Source of the DNA: Streptomyces sp. B93
GTDB taxonomy: Bacteria > Actinomycetota > Actinomycetes > Streptomycetales > Streptomycetaceae
Reading direction: 5' to 3'
Assembly: GCF_018070565.1 (NCBI RefSeq)
Contig: NZ_JAGPXL010000007.1
Span: forward strand, 1-64,000
Length of the DNA stretch: 64,000 nt
In this document: one piece after another, positions 25,377 to 34,100 of the stretch
Layout: every line of letters starts with the position of its first letter
Numbering within the stretch: the first letter of the stretch is position 1
Translations under genes and position numbers: made by a program
Notes under the pieces: generated by a model
Seen by the model: the letters and a program-made list of their open reading frames with translations, nothing else
Told to the model about the DNA's origin: nothing
Databases searched by the model: none

Positions 25377-25961
25377 ATGCGCAGCGTGACCTATTCGATG
25401 AGCGTCTCGCTCGACGGCTACATCGTCGGGCCGGACGGCGACTTCGGCTGGGGGGTGCCCGACGACGAGATCTTCCGCTTCTGGATCGACGACATCCGCC
25501 AGGTCGACGTCCACCTGATGGGGCGACGGCTGTACGAGACGATGCTGTACTGGGAGACCGCCGACGAGGATCCCTCACTCGACGAGGCCCAGCTCGAGTG
25601 GACCGCGCTCTGGAACCCGCTGCCGAAGGTGGTGTTCTCCCGCACGCTGTCGGCGGTGCGGGGCAACGCACGGCTGGCGTCCGGCAGCGTGGCGGAGGAG
25701 ATCGAGCGGCTGCGGGCCGAGCCGGGTGAGGGTGAGATCGCGATCGGCGGCGCGACGCTCGCCGCGGAAGCCGCCGCGGCGGGGCTGATCGACGAGTACC
25801 GGACCATGGTCTATCCGGTGCTGGTCGGCGGTGGCATCCCGTTCTTCCCCCGGGACGAGCGCCGGGAGGATCTCGAACTCGTCGAGAGCCGCACCTTCGG
25901 CTCGAGAGTCGTCTACCTCGGCTACCGCGTGGCGCGCTCGCGGGGCGCGTCCGCCGAGTGA
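25377..25961 (+). CDS. Dihydrofolate reductase-family protein (RibD C-terminal domain)
   Basis: 194 aa, single RibD_C domain. The N-terminus MRSVTYSMSVSLDGYIVGPDGDFGW and the late AIGGATLAAEAAAAGLIDEYRTMVYPVLVGGGIPFF are typical of the stand-alone YwjB/YyaP-like group, NADPH-dependent reductases of mostly unknown substrate. ATG at 25377 follows GGAGGAGG. It lies behind a broken LysR gene and before an unrelated SLOG-like gene. A role in riboflavin or folate synthesis is unlikely for this subgroup. Confidence 0.88.
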   Translation: MRSVTYSMSVSLDGYIVGPDGDFGWGVPDDEIFRFWIDDIRQVDVHLMGRRLYETMLYWETADEDPSLDEAQLEWTALWNPLPKVVFSRTLSAVRGNARLASGSVAEEIERLRAEPGEGEIAIGGATLAAEAAAAGLIDEYRTMVYPVLVGGGIPFFPRDERREDLELVESRTFGSRVVYLGYRVARSRGASAE

Positions 25962-25977
25962 TCCCGGTCTGACGGAA

Positions 25978-25995
25978 GGCCCCTTGGGAAGGGCC
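25978..25995 (+). terminator. Short hairpin after the RibD-like gene
   Basis: GGCCCCTTGGGAAGGGCC forms a seven-pair stem with one bulged C and a three-base loop, 17 bases after the stop codon. No U-tract. Weak terminator candidate. Confidence 0.4.
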
Positions 25996-26106
25996 GACCG
26001 GCCCAAGCCTCGACACCGATCGGCTCTCGCGGCCCCGCCCGAGCCTGGAAATGATCAGTGACCGTCGTGTCCGGTCATGACCCGGTGATGAGGAGGGGAC
26101 GGCAGA

Positions 26107-26604
26107 GTGATCGCTGTTGTGGGGCATCCCGATCTCAGCGCGTCGACGCTCGCGCTGCTGGAGGAGGAACTGTGTTCCCGGCTGGCCGACTTCGCCAAGG
26201 CGGGCCGGGCCGGACTGGTCCGCGCGGGCAAGGGGCTGCCGGTGGCGTTCGGGCGGGCGGCCCGCAGGGCGGGGCTGGCCCTGGTGACGGTACTGCCGTC
26301 GTACCACGGCGTGCCCGCGCCGCTGGCCGAGGCCGACCGGAAGGCGGCGGGCGAGCTGCTGCTGCTCTCCGAGCAGGTACGGCTGGTGGAGTACGAGCCC
26401 GGCGACCGCGACGCCTGCGTCAACGCGGACGAGAGCCTGCTGCGCGCGTGCGGCCGTCTGCTGGCCGTGTGGGACGGCTCCCCCTCCAACGGCCGGGACG
26501 CGACGGCCCACCTGGTGGCGTACGCCCGCAGCCACGGGATCGACGTCGAGGTGCTGTGGCCCTCGGGCGCCGGGCACGAGCCCTTCCGCAGGGAACCGTC
26601 CTGA
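26107..26604 (+). CDS. SLOG/Rossmann-like conserved protein
   Basis: 165 aa. It begins with a Rossmann-like strand and loop (MIAVVGHPDLS), has AFGRAARRAGLALVTVLPSYHGVP, then RDACVNADESLLRACGRLLAVWDGSPSNGRDATAHLVAYARSHGIDVEVLWPSG. This arrangement resembles SLOG-superfamily proteins (DprA/YspA/LOG-like) that bind nucleotide-derived ligands. GTG at 26107 has purines upstream. It is convergent with the ArsR gene. No effector protein is fused or adjacent, so a role in nucleotide signalling is only possible. I recall similar unnamed proteins in other streptomycetes. Confidence 0.65.
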   Translation: MIAVVGHPDLSASTLALLEEELCSRLADFAKAGRAGLVRAGKGLPVAFGRAARRAGLALVTVLPSYHGVPAPLAEADRKAAGELLLLSEQVRLVEYEPGDRDACVNADESLLRACGRLLAVWDGSPSNGRDATAHLVAYARSHGIDVEVLWPSGAGHEPFRREPS

Positions 26605-26633
26605 CCCCTCGGCCGCGCGCCCGGCCGCCGTCG

Positions 26634-26984
26634 CTACGACGGCGGCCTCACCTCGCCCTGCGCGGACTGGAGGTCGGCCAGCAGGTCGGCCTGCCCGGCG
26701 AGCACCCCGGACAGGATGCTCCGCGCGACCCGCAGCAGGTCCGCGACCTGCGGGCTGGTCAGTGAGTAGTACACGTTCGAGCCCTCCTTGCGGGTCCTGA
26801 CCAGGTTCGCGCGGCGCAGCACGGCCAGTTGCTGGGACAGGTGCGCGGGCTCGATGCCCACCTCGGGCAGCATCTCCGCCACCGCGTGCTCGCGCTCGCT
26901 CAGCAGTTCCAGGACCCGGATGCGGGCCGGATGACCCAGCGTCTTGAAGAACTCGGCCTTCAGCTGGTACAGCGGCGTACTCAT
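26634..26984 (-). CDS. ArsR/SmtB-family repressor
   Basis: 116 aa winged-helix regulator (LKAEFFKTLGHPARIRVLELLSEREHAVAEMLPEVGIEPAHLSQQLAVLRRANLVRTRKEGSNVYYSL). There is no CxC or obvious metal-binding His/Cys cluster, so it may not be a metal sensor. ATG at 26984; GTG at 26993 is possible. It is the last gene of the probable operon SulP-HATPase-YjdM-ArsR, 75 bases after yjdM. The palindrome at 29788-29803 before the SulP gene is its likely operator. ArsR next to a SulP carrier is a pairing I have seen in other actinobacteria. Confidence 0.85.
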   Translation of the reverse strand: MSTPLYQLKAEFFKTLGHPARIRVLELLSEREHAVAEMLPEVGIEPAHLSQQLAVLRRANLVRTRKEGSNVYYSLTSPQVADLLRVARSILSGVLAGQADLLADLQSAQGEVRPPS

Positions 26985-27059
26985 CGCACCCACCCACCCA
27001 TCAAGAACATGTGGCCCATAAAAACACGTGACCCGTCTTCGCCTTCGACGAGGCCTGGC

Positions 27060-27413
27060 TCAGGCCTTCTTGACGACGCTGGACTTCAGCTGCATGGCAC
27101 CGAACCCGTCCACCTTGCAGTCGATGTCGTGGCCGTCCGTGCCGTCGACCAGGCGGATGTTGCGCACCTTGGTGCCCGCCTTGATCCCGGTCGGGCTGCC
27201 CTTGACCTTCAGCGTCTTCACCACGGTCACGGTGTCGCCGTCGGCGAGCACGTTGCCCACGGCGTCCCGGACGACCTTGCCCCCGGAGGCACCGTCCGTG
27301 GACTCCTCGGACGGCGACCACTCGTGCCCGCACTCGGGGCACACCAGCAGCGCGCCCATCTCGTAGGCGTAGGAACCGGAGCAGGCGGGGCAGACGGGGA
27401 GGTTGTCACTCAT
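27060..27413 (-). CDS. yjdM: YjdM/PhnA-type zinc ribbon protein
   Basis: 117 aa. N-terminal zinc ribbon CPACSGSYAYEMGALLVCPECGHEW with four cysteines, then a small SH3-like barrel (VVRDAVGNVLADGDTVTVVKTLKVKGSP, KAGTKVRNIRLVDG, HDIDCKVDGFGAMQLKSSVVKK). This is the full YjdM/PhnA family layout. Despite the old name it is not a phosphonate enzyme of known role. It lies 51 bases after the HATPase gene in the same operon as the SulP carrier. Confidence 0.9.
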   Translation of the reverse strand: MSDNLPVCPACSGSYAYEMGALLVCPECGHEWSPSEESTDGASGGKVVRDAVGNVLADGDTVTVVKTLKVKGSPTGIKAGTKVRNIRLVDGTDGHDIDCKVDGFGAMQLKSSVVKKA

Positions 27414-27464
27414 GGCACAGGGGTCTTTCGGTAGGTGAGCGGATGCGCGGGTGGTGGGAGGGGT

Positions 27465-27923
27465 TCAGAGGGGCAGTGTGATCCAGATGCTCTTGCCCTG
27501 GCCGTCGGCGTCCGGCCGGACGACCGCGCTGCCGCCGAGGCCCAGGGTCAGCTCCATCACGGTGGCCAGACCGCCGGTCCCGCCGCCGTACGCGCCGTAC
27601 AGCGGGGGCCGGTAGGGGTGCCGGTCGTGCACGGCGAAGACCAGGGAGTCCGGCCCCGCGGCGTAGATCACGGTCAGCTGCGGGGAGCGGACGGCGGCGT
27701 GCCGGACGCTGTTGGTCACCAGCTCGCCGAGGATCAGCAGGGCGGGGTCCACGGTGGGGTGCCGCAGGCCGATCCCCCATTCCGTCAGCGCCTGCTCGGC
27801 GGTCTCGCGGGCCAGGCGCACGGCGCCCGGCATCGTCGGCAGGGTGAGGACGTGCCGGTAGGGCAGGGTCTCCCGGTGCCGCAGCGCCTCCGCCGTGCCG
27901 GGGGCGGGCGAGGGCTGGTTCAT
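27465..27923 (-). CDS. HATPase_c domain protein (anti-sigma kinase-like)
   Basis: 152 aa RsbW-like ATP-binding protein. The N-box is LILGELVTNSVRHA, and later GGTGGLATVMELT and GKSIWITLPL close the domain. Its ATG overlaps the stop of the SulP carrier (ATGA), so the two are translationally coupled. RsbW-like kinases act on STAS domains, and the coupled SulP protein has a C-terminal STAS domain; a functional contact is an attractive inference. The D-x-G motif is altered (FAVHDRHPYRP), so kinase activity is uncertain. Confidence 0.85.
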   Translation of the reverse strand: MNQPSPAPGTAEALRHRETLPYRHVLTLPTMPGAVRLARETAEQALTEWGIGLRHPTVDPALLILGELVTNSVRHAAVRSPQLTVIYAAGPDSLVFAVHDRHPYRPPLYGAYGGGTGGLATVMELTLGLGGSAVVRPDADGQGKSIWITLPL

Positions 27924-29677
27924 CGCACGGACTCCTCACTCGTTTCGGGAGACCCGGCGGGGTTCGGCAGCGCCCGCTGCTTGTGCCGGTCGGCAGCCGC
28001 GGGCAGTACGCCCGCCGACTCCAGGTGGTCGTGGGCGGCCCTGATCGCCTCCGGTGTGGTGGCGTGGTCCCGGTCCTCGGGCCGCAGCGCCTCCAGGGCT
28101 CCGACGGAGTCCAGGACCTGGCGCTGTCCGGGGCGGATCCCGGACACCAGGACGAGGATGCCGCGCCGCGTCAGCTTCTCCACGGCGTCCTTCAGGACCA
28201 GCGCGCCGGTGGCGTCCAGGGTCGACACCCGGGACATGCGCAGGATGACCACCCGTACATCGGCGACCTCGGTCAGCTCCAGCAGGAAGCGGTGCGCGGC
28301 GGCGAAGAACAGCGGGCCGTCGATGCGGTAGGCGACGATGTGCTCCGCGAGCAGGGCGTGCTCCTCGGCGCTGTGGTCACCGCGGTCGAGGGGGACCTCC
28401 TCGAGGCGGGCCTGCTTGGCCACGGCACGCAGGGCGAGGGCGCCCGCGACGGCCAGGCCGATGATCACCGCGTAGACGAGGTCCAGGGCCAGCGTCGCCG
28501 CCGCGGTGAGGGCGAGGATCACGGCGTCCGAGCGGGTGGCCCTCGCCATCGCGCGGAGCGAGCCGACCTCGACCATGCGGACGGCGGTGGCCAGCAGCAC
28601 ACCGGCGAGGGCGGCGAGCGGGATCTTCGACACCAGGGGGGCCGCGGCGAAGACGATCCCGGCGAGGATCGCGGCGTGGGTGAGGGCGGCCAGCCGGGAA
28701 CCGGCACCGGTACGCACGTTGACCGCCGTCCGGGCGATCGCGCCGGTCGCGGGCACGCCGCCGAACAGCGGGGCCGCGATGTTGGCCAGCCCCTGGCCGA
28801 ACAGTTCCCGGTCGGGGTCGTGGCGCTGCCCCACCGTCATCCCGTCCGCCACCGACGCGGACAGCAGGGACTCCAGGGCCGCGAGCGCCGCCACCGCCAC
28901 GGCCGGGGCCAGCAGGGTGCCGAGCGCACCGGGGTCCAGGAAGCCGAGCGAGGGAGGGGCCAGCCCGGACGGCAGGTCACCGATCGGCGTCGCCGCGTCC
29001 AGGCCCGCGACCTGGGCCACGACCGTGGCCGCGATCACCGCGAGGATGGAGAACGGCACGGCCGGCCGTCGGCGGGCCCCGATCAGCATGACCGCGGCCA
29101 CCGCCCCCGCGCACCCGAGAGCCGTCCAGTTCGGCTGCCGCGCGAACTCCTCGACGGCCCGCCAGGTGACGACGAGCACGCGGTCGCCCTCCGGCTTGTC
29201 CACCCCGAGGGCGTTCGGGATCTGCTGGAGGCCGATCACACAGGCGATGCCGAGGGTGAACCCCTCGACCACCGGGGCGGGCACGTACCGCATGTACTTT
29301 CCCGCCCTGAGCAGGGCCAGCGCGACGAGCATCACGCCCGCCATCAGCCCGACGGTCAGTACCGCGCCCGGCCCGTACTCGCCGACGATGGGTACCAGTA
29401 CGACGGCCATGGCGCCGGTGGGACCGGACACCTGGAGGTTGGACCCGCCGAACACGGCGGCCACCGCACCGGCGATCACGGCGGTGGCCAGGCCCGCCTC
29501 GGCGCCGAGCCCGGAGGACACGCCGAAACCGAGCGCCAGGGGCAGGGCCACGATCGCCACGGTCAGTCCGGCGAGCAGGTCCCGCCGGGGCGCGCGCCGC
29601 ATCTCCGCGAGGTCGGCGCGGCCGGGCAGAAGCGCCGTGAGCAGCGCCGCCGCCCGGCTGATCCCCGATGTCCTCAC
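27920..29677 (-). CDS. SulP-family anion transporter with STAS domain
   Basis: About 585 aa. An N-terminal membrane domain with around 12-14 helices includes the family segments AIVALPLALGFGVSSGLG and VFGGSNLQVSGPTGAMAVVL; a C-terminal STAS domain (about 425-540) contains RVSTLDATGALVLKDAVEKL. SulP proteins carry sulfate, bicarbonate or other anions. GTG at 29677 has GAGG eight bases upstream; the frame is open to 29704 with weaker signals. It heads the operon with HATPase, YjdM and ArsR. No carbonic anhydrase or sulfate assimilation gene is adjacent, so the ion is undecided. Confidence 0.9.
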   Translation of the reverse strand: MRTSGISRAAALLTALLPGRADLAEMRRAPRRDLLAGLTVAIVALPLALGFGVSSGLGAEAGLATAVIAGAVAAVFGGSNLQVSGPTGAMAVVLVPIVGEYGPGAVLTVGLMAGVMLVALALLRAGKYMRYVPAPVVEGFTLGIACVIGLQQIPNALGVDKPEGDRVLVVTWRAVEEFARQPNWTALGCAGAVAAVMLIGARRRPAVPFSILAVIAATVVAQVAGLDAATPIGDLPSGLAPPSLGFLDPGALGTLLAPAVAVAALAALESLLSASVADGMTVGQRHDPDRELFGQGLANIAAPLFGGVPATGAIARTAVNVRTGAGSRLAALTHAAILAGIVFAAAPLVSKIPLAALAGVLLATAVRMVEVGSLRAMARATRSDAVILALTAAATLALDLVYAVIIGLAVAGALALRAVAKQARLEEVPLDRGDHSAEEHALLAEHIVAYRIDGPLFFAAAHRFLLELTEVADVRVVILRMSRVSTLDATGALVLKDAVEKLTRRGILVLVSGIRPGQRQVLDSVGALEALRPEDRDHATTPEAIRAAHDHLESAGVLPAAADRHKQRALPNPAGSPETSEESVR

Positions 29678-29787
29678 GCGCCCGACCTCGACTTCCCTCA
29701 CCACACCCCGCCCGTCCGGGCGGACACGACCGCGCTGCGCCCGCGGCTACCGGTGGAGCGGGCGCAGCTCCCCCAGCATGTATGGAC

Positions 29788-29803
29788 TTGCGAAATTTTG
29801 CAA
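29788..29803. promoter_or_regulatory. ArsR-type palindrome upstream of the SulP operon
   Basis: TTGCGAAATTTTGCAA is palindromic at 14 of 16 bases and very AT-rich for this genome. On the minus strand its TTGCAA could serve as a -35 for the SulP operon. The ArsR repressor at the end of that operon is the likely binder. Confidence 0.6.
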
Positions 29804-29855
29804 TTCACACATTCATCAGAACCGCACAGGACCGCTGACGTCAGCCGCCGGGGCG

Positions 29856-30062
29856 CTAAGAGAGGGCGGCTGCCGCCTTCGGTGTGGCGGCCAGCCGCAG
29901 ACCGACTTCCACGAGGGTCCAGCCGACACGAGTACGGAGGCCCTGGGGGCGTCGGGCCGCGGCGGCGAGGCGGTACTCGTCGGCTTCGGCACGGAGGTCG
30001 GCGGTACGGGTGCGGTGCGGGGCGAGGTGGGTCTCGGGGCGCATCGGGCTGTGGCCTCTCAT
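29856..30062 (-). CDS. Small conserved protein coupled to the HTH regulator
   Basis: 68 aa. Its ATG at 30062 overlaps the stop of the upstream regulator (ATGA), strong evidence for a real, translationally coupled gene. Sequence features: RTRTADLRAEADEYRLAAAARRP followed by a short amphipathic stretch VGWTLVEVGLRLAATP. I recall many small streptomycete proteins with this R-x5-EAD-x-YRLAR pattern, none with a known function. It might associate with the membrane through its last third. Confidence 0.72.
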   Translation of the reverse strand: MRGHSPMRPETHLAPHRTRTADLRAEADEYRLAAAARRPQGLRTRVGWTLVEVGLRLAATPKAAAALS

Positions 30063-30652
30063 TCCGTTCGTTCCGTGGTGAGGGGGAAGGCGTGGGTGTG
30101 GATGCGCACCTGGGCGGTGTCGGTGTCGTCCTCGTCGGCGGCGCGGTCGCGGTAGGTGTCGATGAGCGCGTGCATCTTCTCGACCAGTTCCCGGGTCAGG
30201 TCGGGCGTCAGCCGCAGCGTCGCGCTGCTCATGTCCCAGGTGCGGTTCCACTCCTCCGGCCATGCCTGGCGGTTGCCGAGCCAGTTCGACAGGTCGCGGG
30301 TCTGGGTGGTGGCGACCTCGTGGAGATACATGTCGGCGGCCCCGCGCACGTCCGGGTTGGCGTCGGTGAGCAGGGCGTCGTCGAAGCGCAGCCCCTTGTG
30401 GACCGCCTTCCACCACCGCTCGCGACCCTTGCCGCGCTCCGGGGCGTCCTCGATGAAGCCGTGCGCGGCGAGCTGCCGCAGGTGGTAGCTGGTCGCACCG
30501 CTCGACTCGCCCAGTCTTTCGGCGAGTTGGGACGCGGTGGCGGGGCCGCCGAAGCGCAGGGCGTCGAGCAGCCGCATGCGCAAGGGGTGCGCGAGCCCGC
30601 GCAGCGAGCGGGCATCGAGATCACGGACGGGCGAGTCCTGGGGCTCGTTCAT
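30059..30652 (-). CDS. ArsR-like winged-helix regulator
   Basis: 197 aa. The N-terminal winged helix is clear: ARSLRGLAHPLRMRLLDALRFGGPATASQLAERLGESSGATSYHLRQLAAHGFIE, followed by RERWWKAVHKG. The C-terminal half is helical with many acids (DRAADEDDTDTAQ). ATG at 30652 lies exactly where transcription from the -35/-10 pair at 30660-30688 should begin, so the mRNA is probably leaderless; no Shine-Dalgarno is visible. Followed by the coupled 68-aa gene. The target is unknown, probably itself, since its promoter holds repeated TTGCAA motifs. Confidence 0.88.
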   Translation of the reverse strand: MNEPQDSPVRDLDARSLRGLAHPLRMRLLDALRFGGPATASQLAERLGESSGATSYHLRQLAAHGFIEDAPERGKGRERWWKAVHKGLRFDDALLTDANPDVRGAADMYLHEVATTQTRDLSNWLGNRQAWPEEWNRTWDMSSATLRLTPDLTRELVEKMHALIDTYRDRAADEDDTDTAQVRIHTHAFPLTTERTE

Positions 30653-30659
30653 GGTTACA

Positions 30660-30688
30660 AAGATAGCTATGCAAAGGAAAGCTTGCAA
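30660..30688 (-). promoter_or_regulatory. Promoter for a leaderless mRNA
   Basis: On the minus strand, TTGCAA (30683-30688), a 17-base spacer and TATCTT (30660-30665) are followed by seven bases and then the A of the ATG at 30652. Extra copies of TTTGCA/TTGCAA around 30670-30712 may be operator half-sites. Confidence 0.65.
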
Positions 30689-30783
30689 CGAGTTCTTTGC
30701 AACTTGGACTTGAGGGCGGCCACCCCACCATCGGGGTGGCCGCCCTCTTCGCTCCGGTCAGCCTTCGGCTTCCCGATTTCGGC

Positions 30784-31047
30784 TCAGGAGAGGTACCCCT
30801 CCACCTGCGATGTCGGCCGCGCGTGCGCCTCCTCCGGGTCCTGACCCGCGGCGACGCGGGCCCGGCGCTGCCGCAGCAGGTCCCAGCACTGGTCCAGTTC
30901 GGCCTCCAGCCGCGCCAGGCGCCCGTGTTCGGCCGACTCGTCGATGCCCTGCTTGGCCAGGCGGTCACGCAGGTCCTTCTCCTGGTTGATCATTTCGGTG
31001 ATGCGTCCCAGGATCTCCTTCTCGGCCTCGGCCTCGGATCCCGTCAT
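30784..31047 (-). CDS. DUF2630 family protein
   Basis: 87 aa, helical and highly charged. It fits DUF2630: EILGRITEMINQEKDLRDRL at the start, RLARLEAELDQCWDLLRQRRARVAAGQDPEEA in the middle and the closing VEGYLS. A two-helix coiled coil is likely. The family is common in actinobacteria and has no known function. It stands alone between the HTH regulator and the GH106 gene. Confidence 0.88.
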   Translation of the reverse strand: MTGSEAEAEKEILGRITEMINQEKDLRDRLAKQGIDESAEHGRLARLEAELDQCWDLLRQRRARVAAGQDPEEAHARPTSQVEGYLS

Positions 31048-31168
31048 GGTTGCCTCCCTGGACTACGTGGGCCTTCCCGGCGGCCGTGGCGCATCGGCCG
31101 GTGCCACCAGGAAGACTCTCGCGCACCAGGCCGCGCGCCGCATCAGTAGGAGTGTGACGACCGGTGGC

Positions 31169-34100
31169 TCAGGAGACGACGGCCTCCCGGTACGGCACCA
31201 GGCGCACCGGGCCGACCAGGCCGTGGTCCTGCCGGGCGACGGCGCCGAAGACCGCGGGCTGGGCGACCCGGAGGCGGTTGATGAGCGGGGTCGCCACCTC
31301 CACCTCGATGACGTTCGTGCCGCGCCGCAGGGCGGGGCCGAGGTCGACGACGGGGTGGATGCGGTCGACGGGAGGCATCGGGGTGCCGTTGACGGTCACC
31401 CGGCAGGTGTCGCTGACCTGGCCAAGCTCCAGCAGGGCGCCGTGGGAGGCGTCCCAGCCGCCGGGCAGGTGGACCGTGGTGCGGTACCGGCCGACGCCCG
31501 CGCTGTCGGCCAGCTCGGGTATGCGGGACCAGGGCAGCAGGGTGTCCAGGGTCAGGGTGCGCCGGGTCCGCTCGGTGCGGGTGGCCGTCGCGCCGGGCTG
31601 CCAGTCCTCGGCCTCCAGCTCCCAGCGGGTCGGGGTGATCGGCTCGGGCACCGCCGGGACGGTGGTGGTGACGGTACGCCCCTGGGAGAGCCGGGTGGTG
31701 TAGGTGCCCGCGGTGGTGGCCCGCAGGGTCAGGCCCCGGCTGGTGAACAGCAGCCGCTCGGCGTCGGTGGCGACGGCGTACGGCCGGTTGCCGTGCCGGT
31801 CCCCGAAGAGTCCTGGCCGGCCGAGGGCGACGATGGTCGCCTGGCCCGGCTGGAGCGCGACACGCACGGTGAAGTCGTCGCCGTCCCGGGTGTAGCGGGC
31901 GATCCGGACGGCCTCCCCCGTCCAGGGGTCGAGGAGGTACGGGACGGTCGCGCCGCCGTTGGTGCGGCGCAGGGTGACGTCGTGGTCGATGGCCGCGACC
32001 GGCGGCTTGACGGTCTCGGCGTGCTTGCCGTTGCAGAAGTAGTAGAAGTCCGCCTCGGGCGTGGCGCGGTGGGCGTTGAGGAGGGTGGACGCGGTGGCGT
32101 GCCGCACGTCCGGGACGATGCCGAGGCGGGCCAGCGCGTCGCCGACGGCGGTCTTGTCGGTGATGTGCTCGACGTGCGGAAGGGCGAGCAGGCGGGCGAC
32201 GATCGCGCGCAGCCGGTCGGTGTCCCCCGCCGCGGGCACGCCCGGGGTGAGCGCCTCGTCGAACGCGCCCAGCACGACGACGGGCAGTCCGGCCCCGGCG
32301 AGGGCGAGGATCTTGCGGGCGTCGTCGATGGTGAGGGTGGGCGTGGAGCCGTAGAAGAAGTCGGTCTCGACGAACAGGGCCTTGTAGGCGGGGCCGTCGG
32401 GGGCCAGGCGGCCACCGGCGACGGTCGCGCTGGGCAGGTCGAGCAGCGGGCCGCTGAGGAACTGGTGGGTCCAGCCGAGCGGGATGCCGGTCGAGGTGAA
32501 CCAGGACGCGCCGATGCCGGTCGCGCAGTAGCCGGTCTGCCGGAAGACGGCGACGTCGGCGCGGACGGTGCCGGTCTGGAGCACGCGGTGCACCCGGCCC
32601 AGGTAACCGGCGATGTCCGGCATGTGGTCCCAGGTCGGCTGGCGGGGCCCCCATGACTCGCCGTAGCCGGAGGCGCCGTTGTAAGGGCTGAAGGCGGCGA
32701 AGCCGGGCCAGGCGACGCCCGGGACGGTGGCGTACGAGAAGCCGTGTACGACGGTCTGGTTGACCCCGGCCGCGTACGCGCCGCCCATGGTGCGCAGGAA
32801 GCGGTCCCAAGTGGTGCTGTAGGCCGAGCCGTTGTAGGCGCCCGCCTCGCAGGACAGGACCGTGTTGCCCGCCATGTCCCGGCCGCCCGCCAGGCAGCGG
32901 TAGTCGTCGAGGTTCTTGAAGCCGAGGGACTCGCCCTCGGGGATGTCCAGGACGGCGGCCGAGGCGATGGCGTCGGTCTGGAGGCCGTAGGGCTGGGAGC
33001 GCAGGGACATGCCGAGGGAGTGCGACCAGTCCCGCAGGGCGCGCAGGTGGTGACGGTTGAACAGGTCGGAGACGGTGTCCCAGAAGTCCTTGCGGATCTG
33101 CCGGGTCAGCTGCGCCTCGAAGGCGAACACCTGGTTGCTGTTGTCCAGCACGAGGACCGGCAGGTACGGCAGCAGGGGGCGGCCGGTGCGCTTCTCGAAC
33201 GCCTCGGGCAGCCCGGGCGTCCAGTTGAGGCCGTCGGTCTCCAGCTCGACGGAGTCCTCGAAGAAGGCGCCGCCCGCGGCCCGCAGCAGCTGCCGCAGGG
33301 CGGGGGTGAGCAGCTCGCGCTCCCAGTAGCGGGTCACGGCTTCGGTGCCGGTGGGGCTGAGGTGGTCGACGACGTAGGCGGCGGGCGCCGAGTGCGGACC
33401 GGACTCCGGCTGCTGGCCGGAACCGCGCTGCCAGTACGCGAGCAGGACCCAGTCGCCGTCCGGGGGCGCCGTCCAGGTCAGGCTGCCGTCCGTGACGGTG
33501 GCGGTGAGGTCGCGGACGCTGGCGGGGTCGAGTCCGGTCTCCTTGCGGGTGGAGTTGGCGGTGTCGACGCGGACGGCCTGGACGGCGAGGAGGCGCTGCC
33601 GGGTGACACCGGGGGCGGGCGCGTGGGCGGGCGGCGGGACCGGTCCCTCGTAGGCGGCACCGGGGGTCAGCGCCACCCGGCCGTACATCAGCTCCTGGGC
33701 CGCCTGCTCGTCGTCGGGGGTGACTCCGGGTACGGCGACGGGCCAGCTGGGGCCGAGGGTGAGGTCGACGGTGACGCCGCGTCTCGCGGCCCGGCGCAGG
33801 GCGGCCTCCACACCGTCCCGCCAGGGGCGGCTGCCCCAGCCGTGGCGCGCGGTGTCCAGCACGAACTTGTCCTTGACACTGTGGTGGACCGCGGCGATCT
33901 CCACGCCGCCGAACCCGGCGTCCGCGATCTGGTCGATCTCGCGGGTGATCTCGTCCGCGTCGACCAGACCGTCGGGCCACCACCAACGGAACCTGGGACG
34001 CACGGAGCGGGGCGGATGGGCGAACCAGTCGGCGCCCGGAAGCTGCCCGGCGGCGGTGGCCGCGGGGGACGCGAGGGCGCCGGGGGACGCGGAGAGGAGG

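Noticed and set aside
27983-30844. 953-codon plus-strand frame opposite the SulP gene
   Set aside because: Shadow frame rich in Gly, Arg, His and Gln with no recognisable domain, spanning several real genes on the other strand.
31143-33986. 947-codon minus-strand frame overlapping GH106 in another frame
   Set aside because: Arg/Pro-rich shadow; the GH106 frame carries a Tat signal and family motifs.
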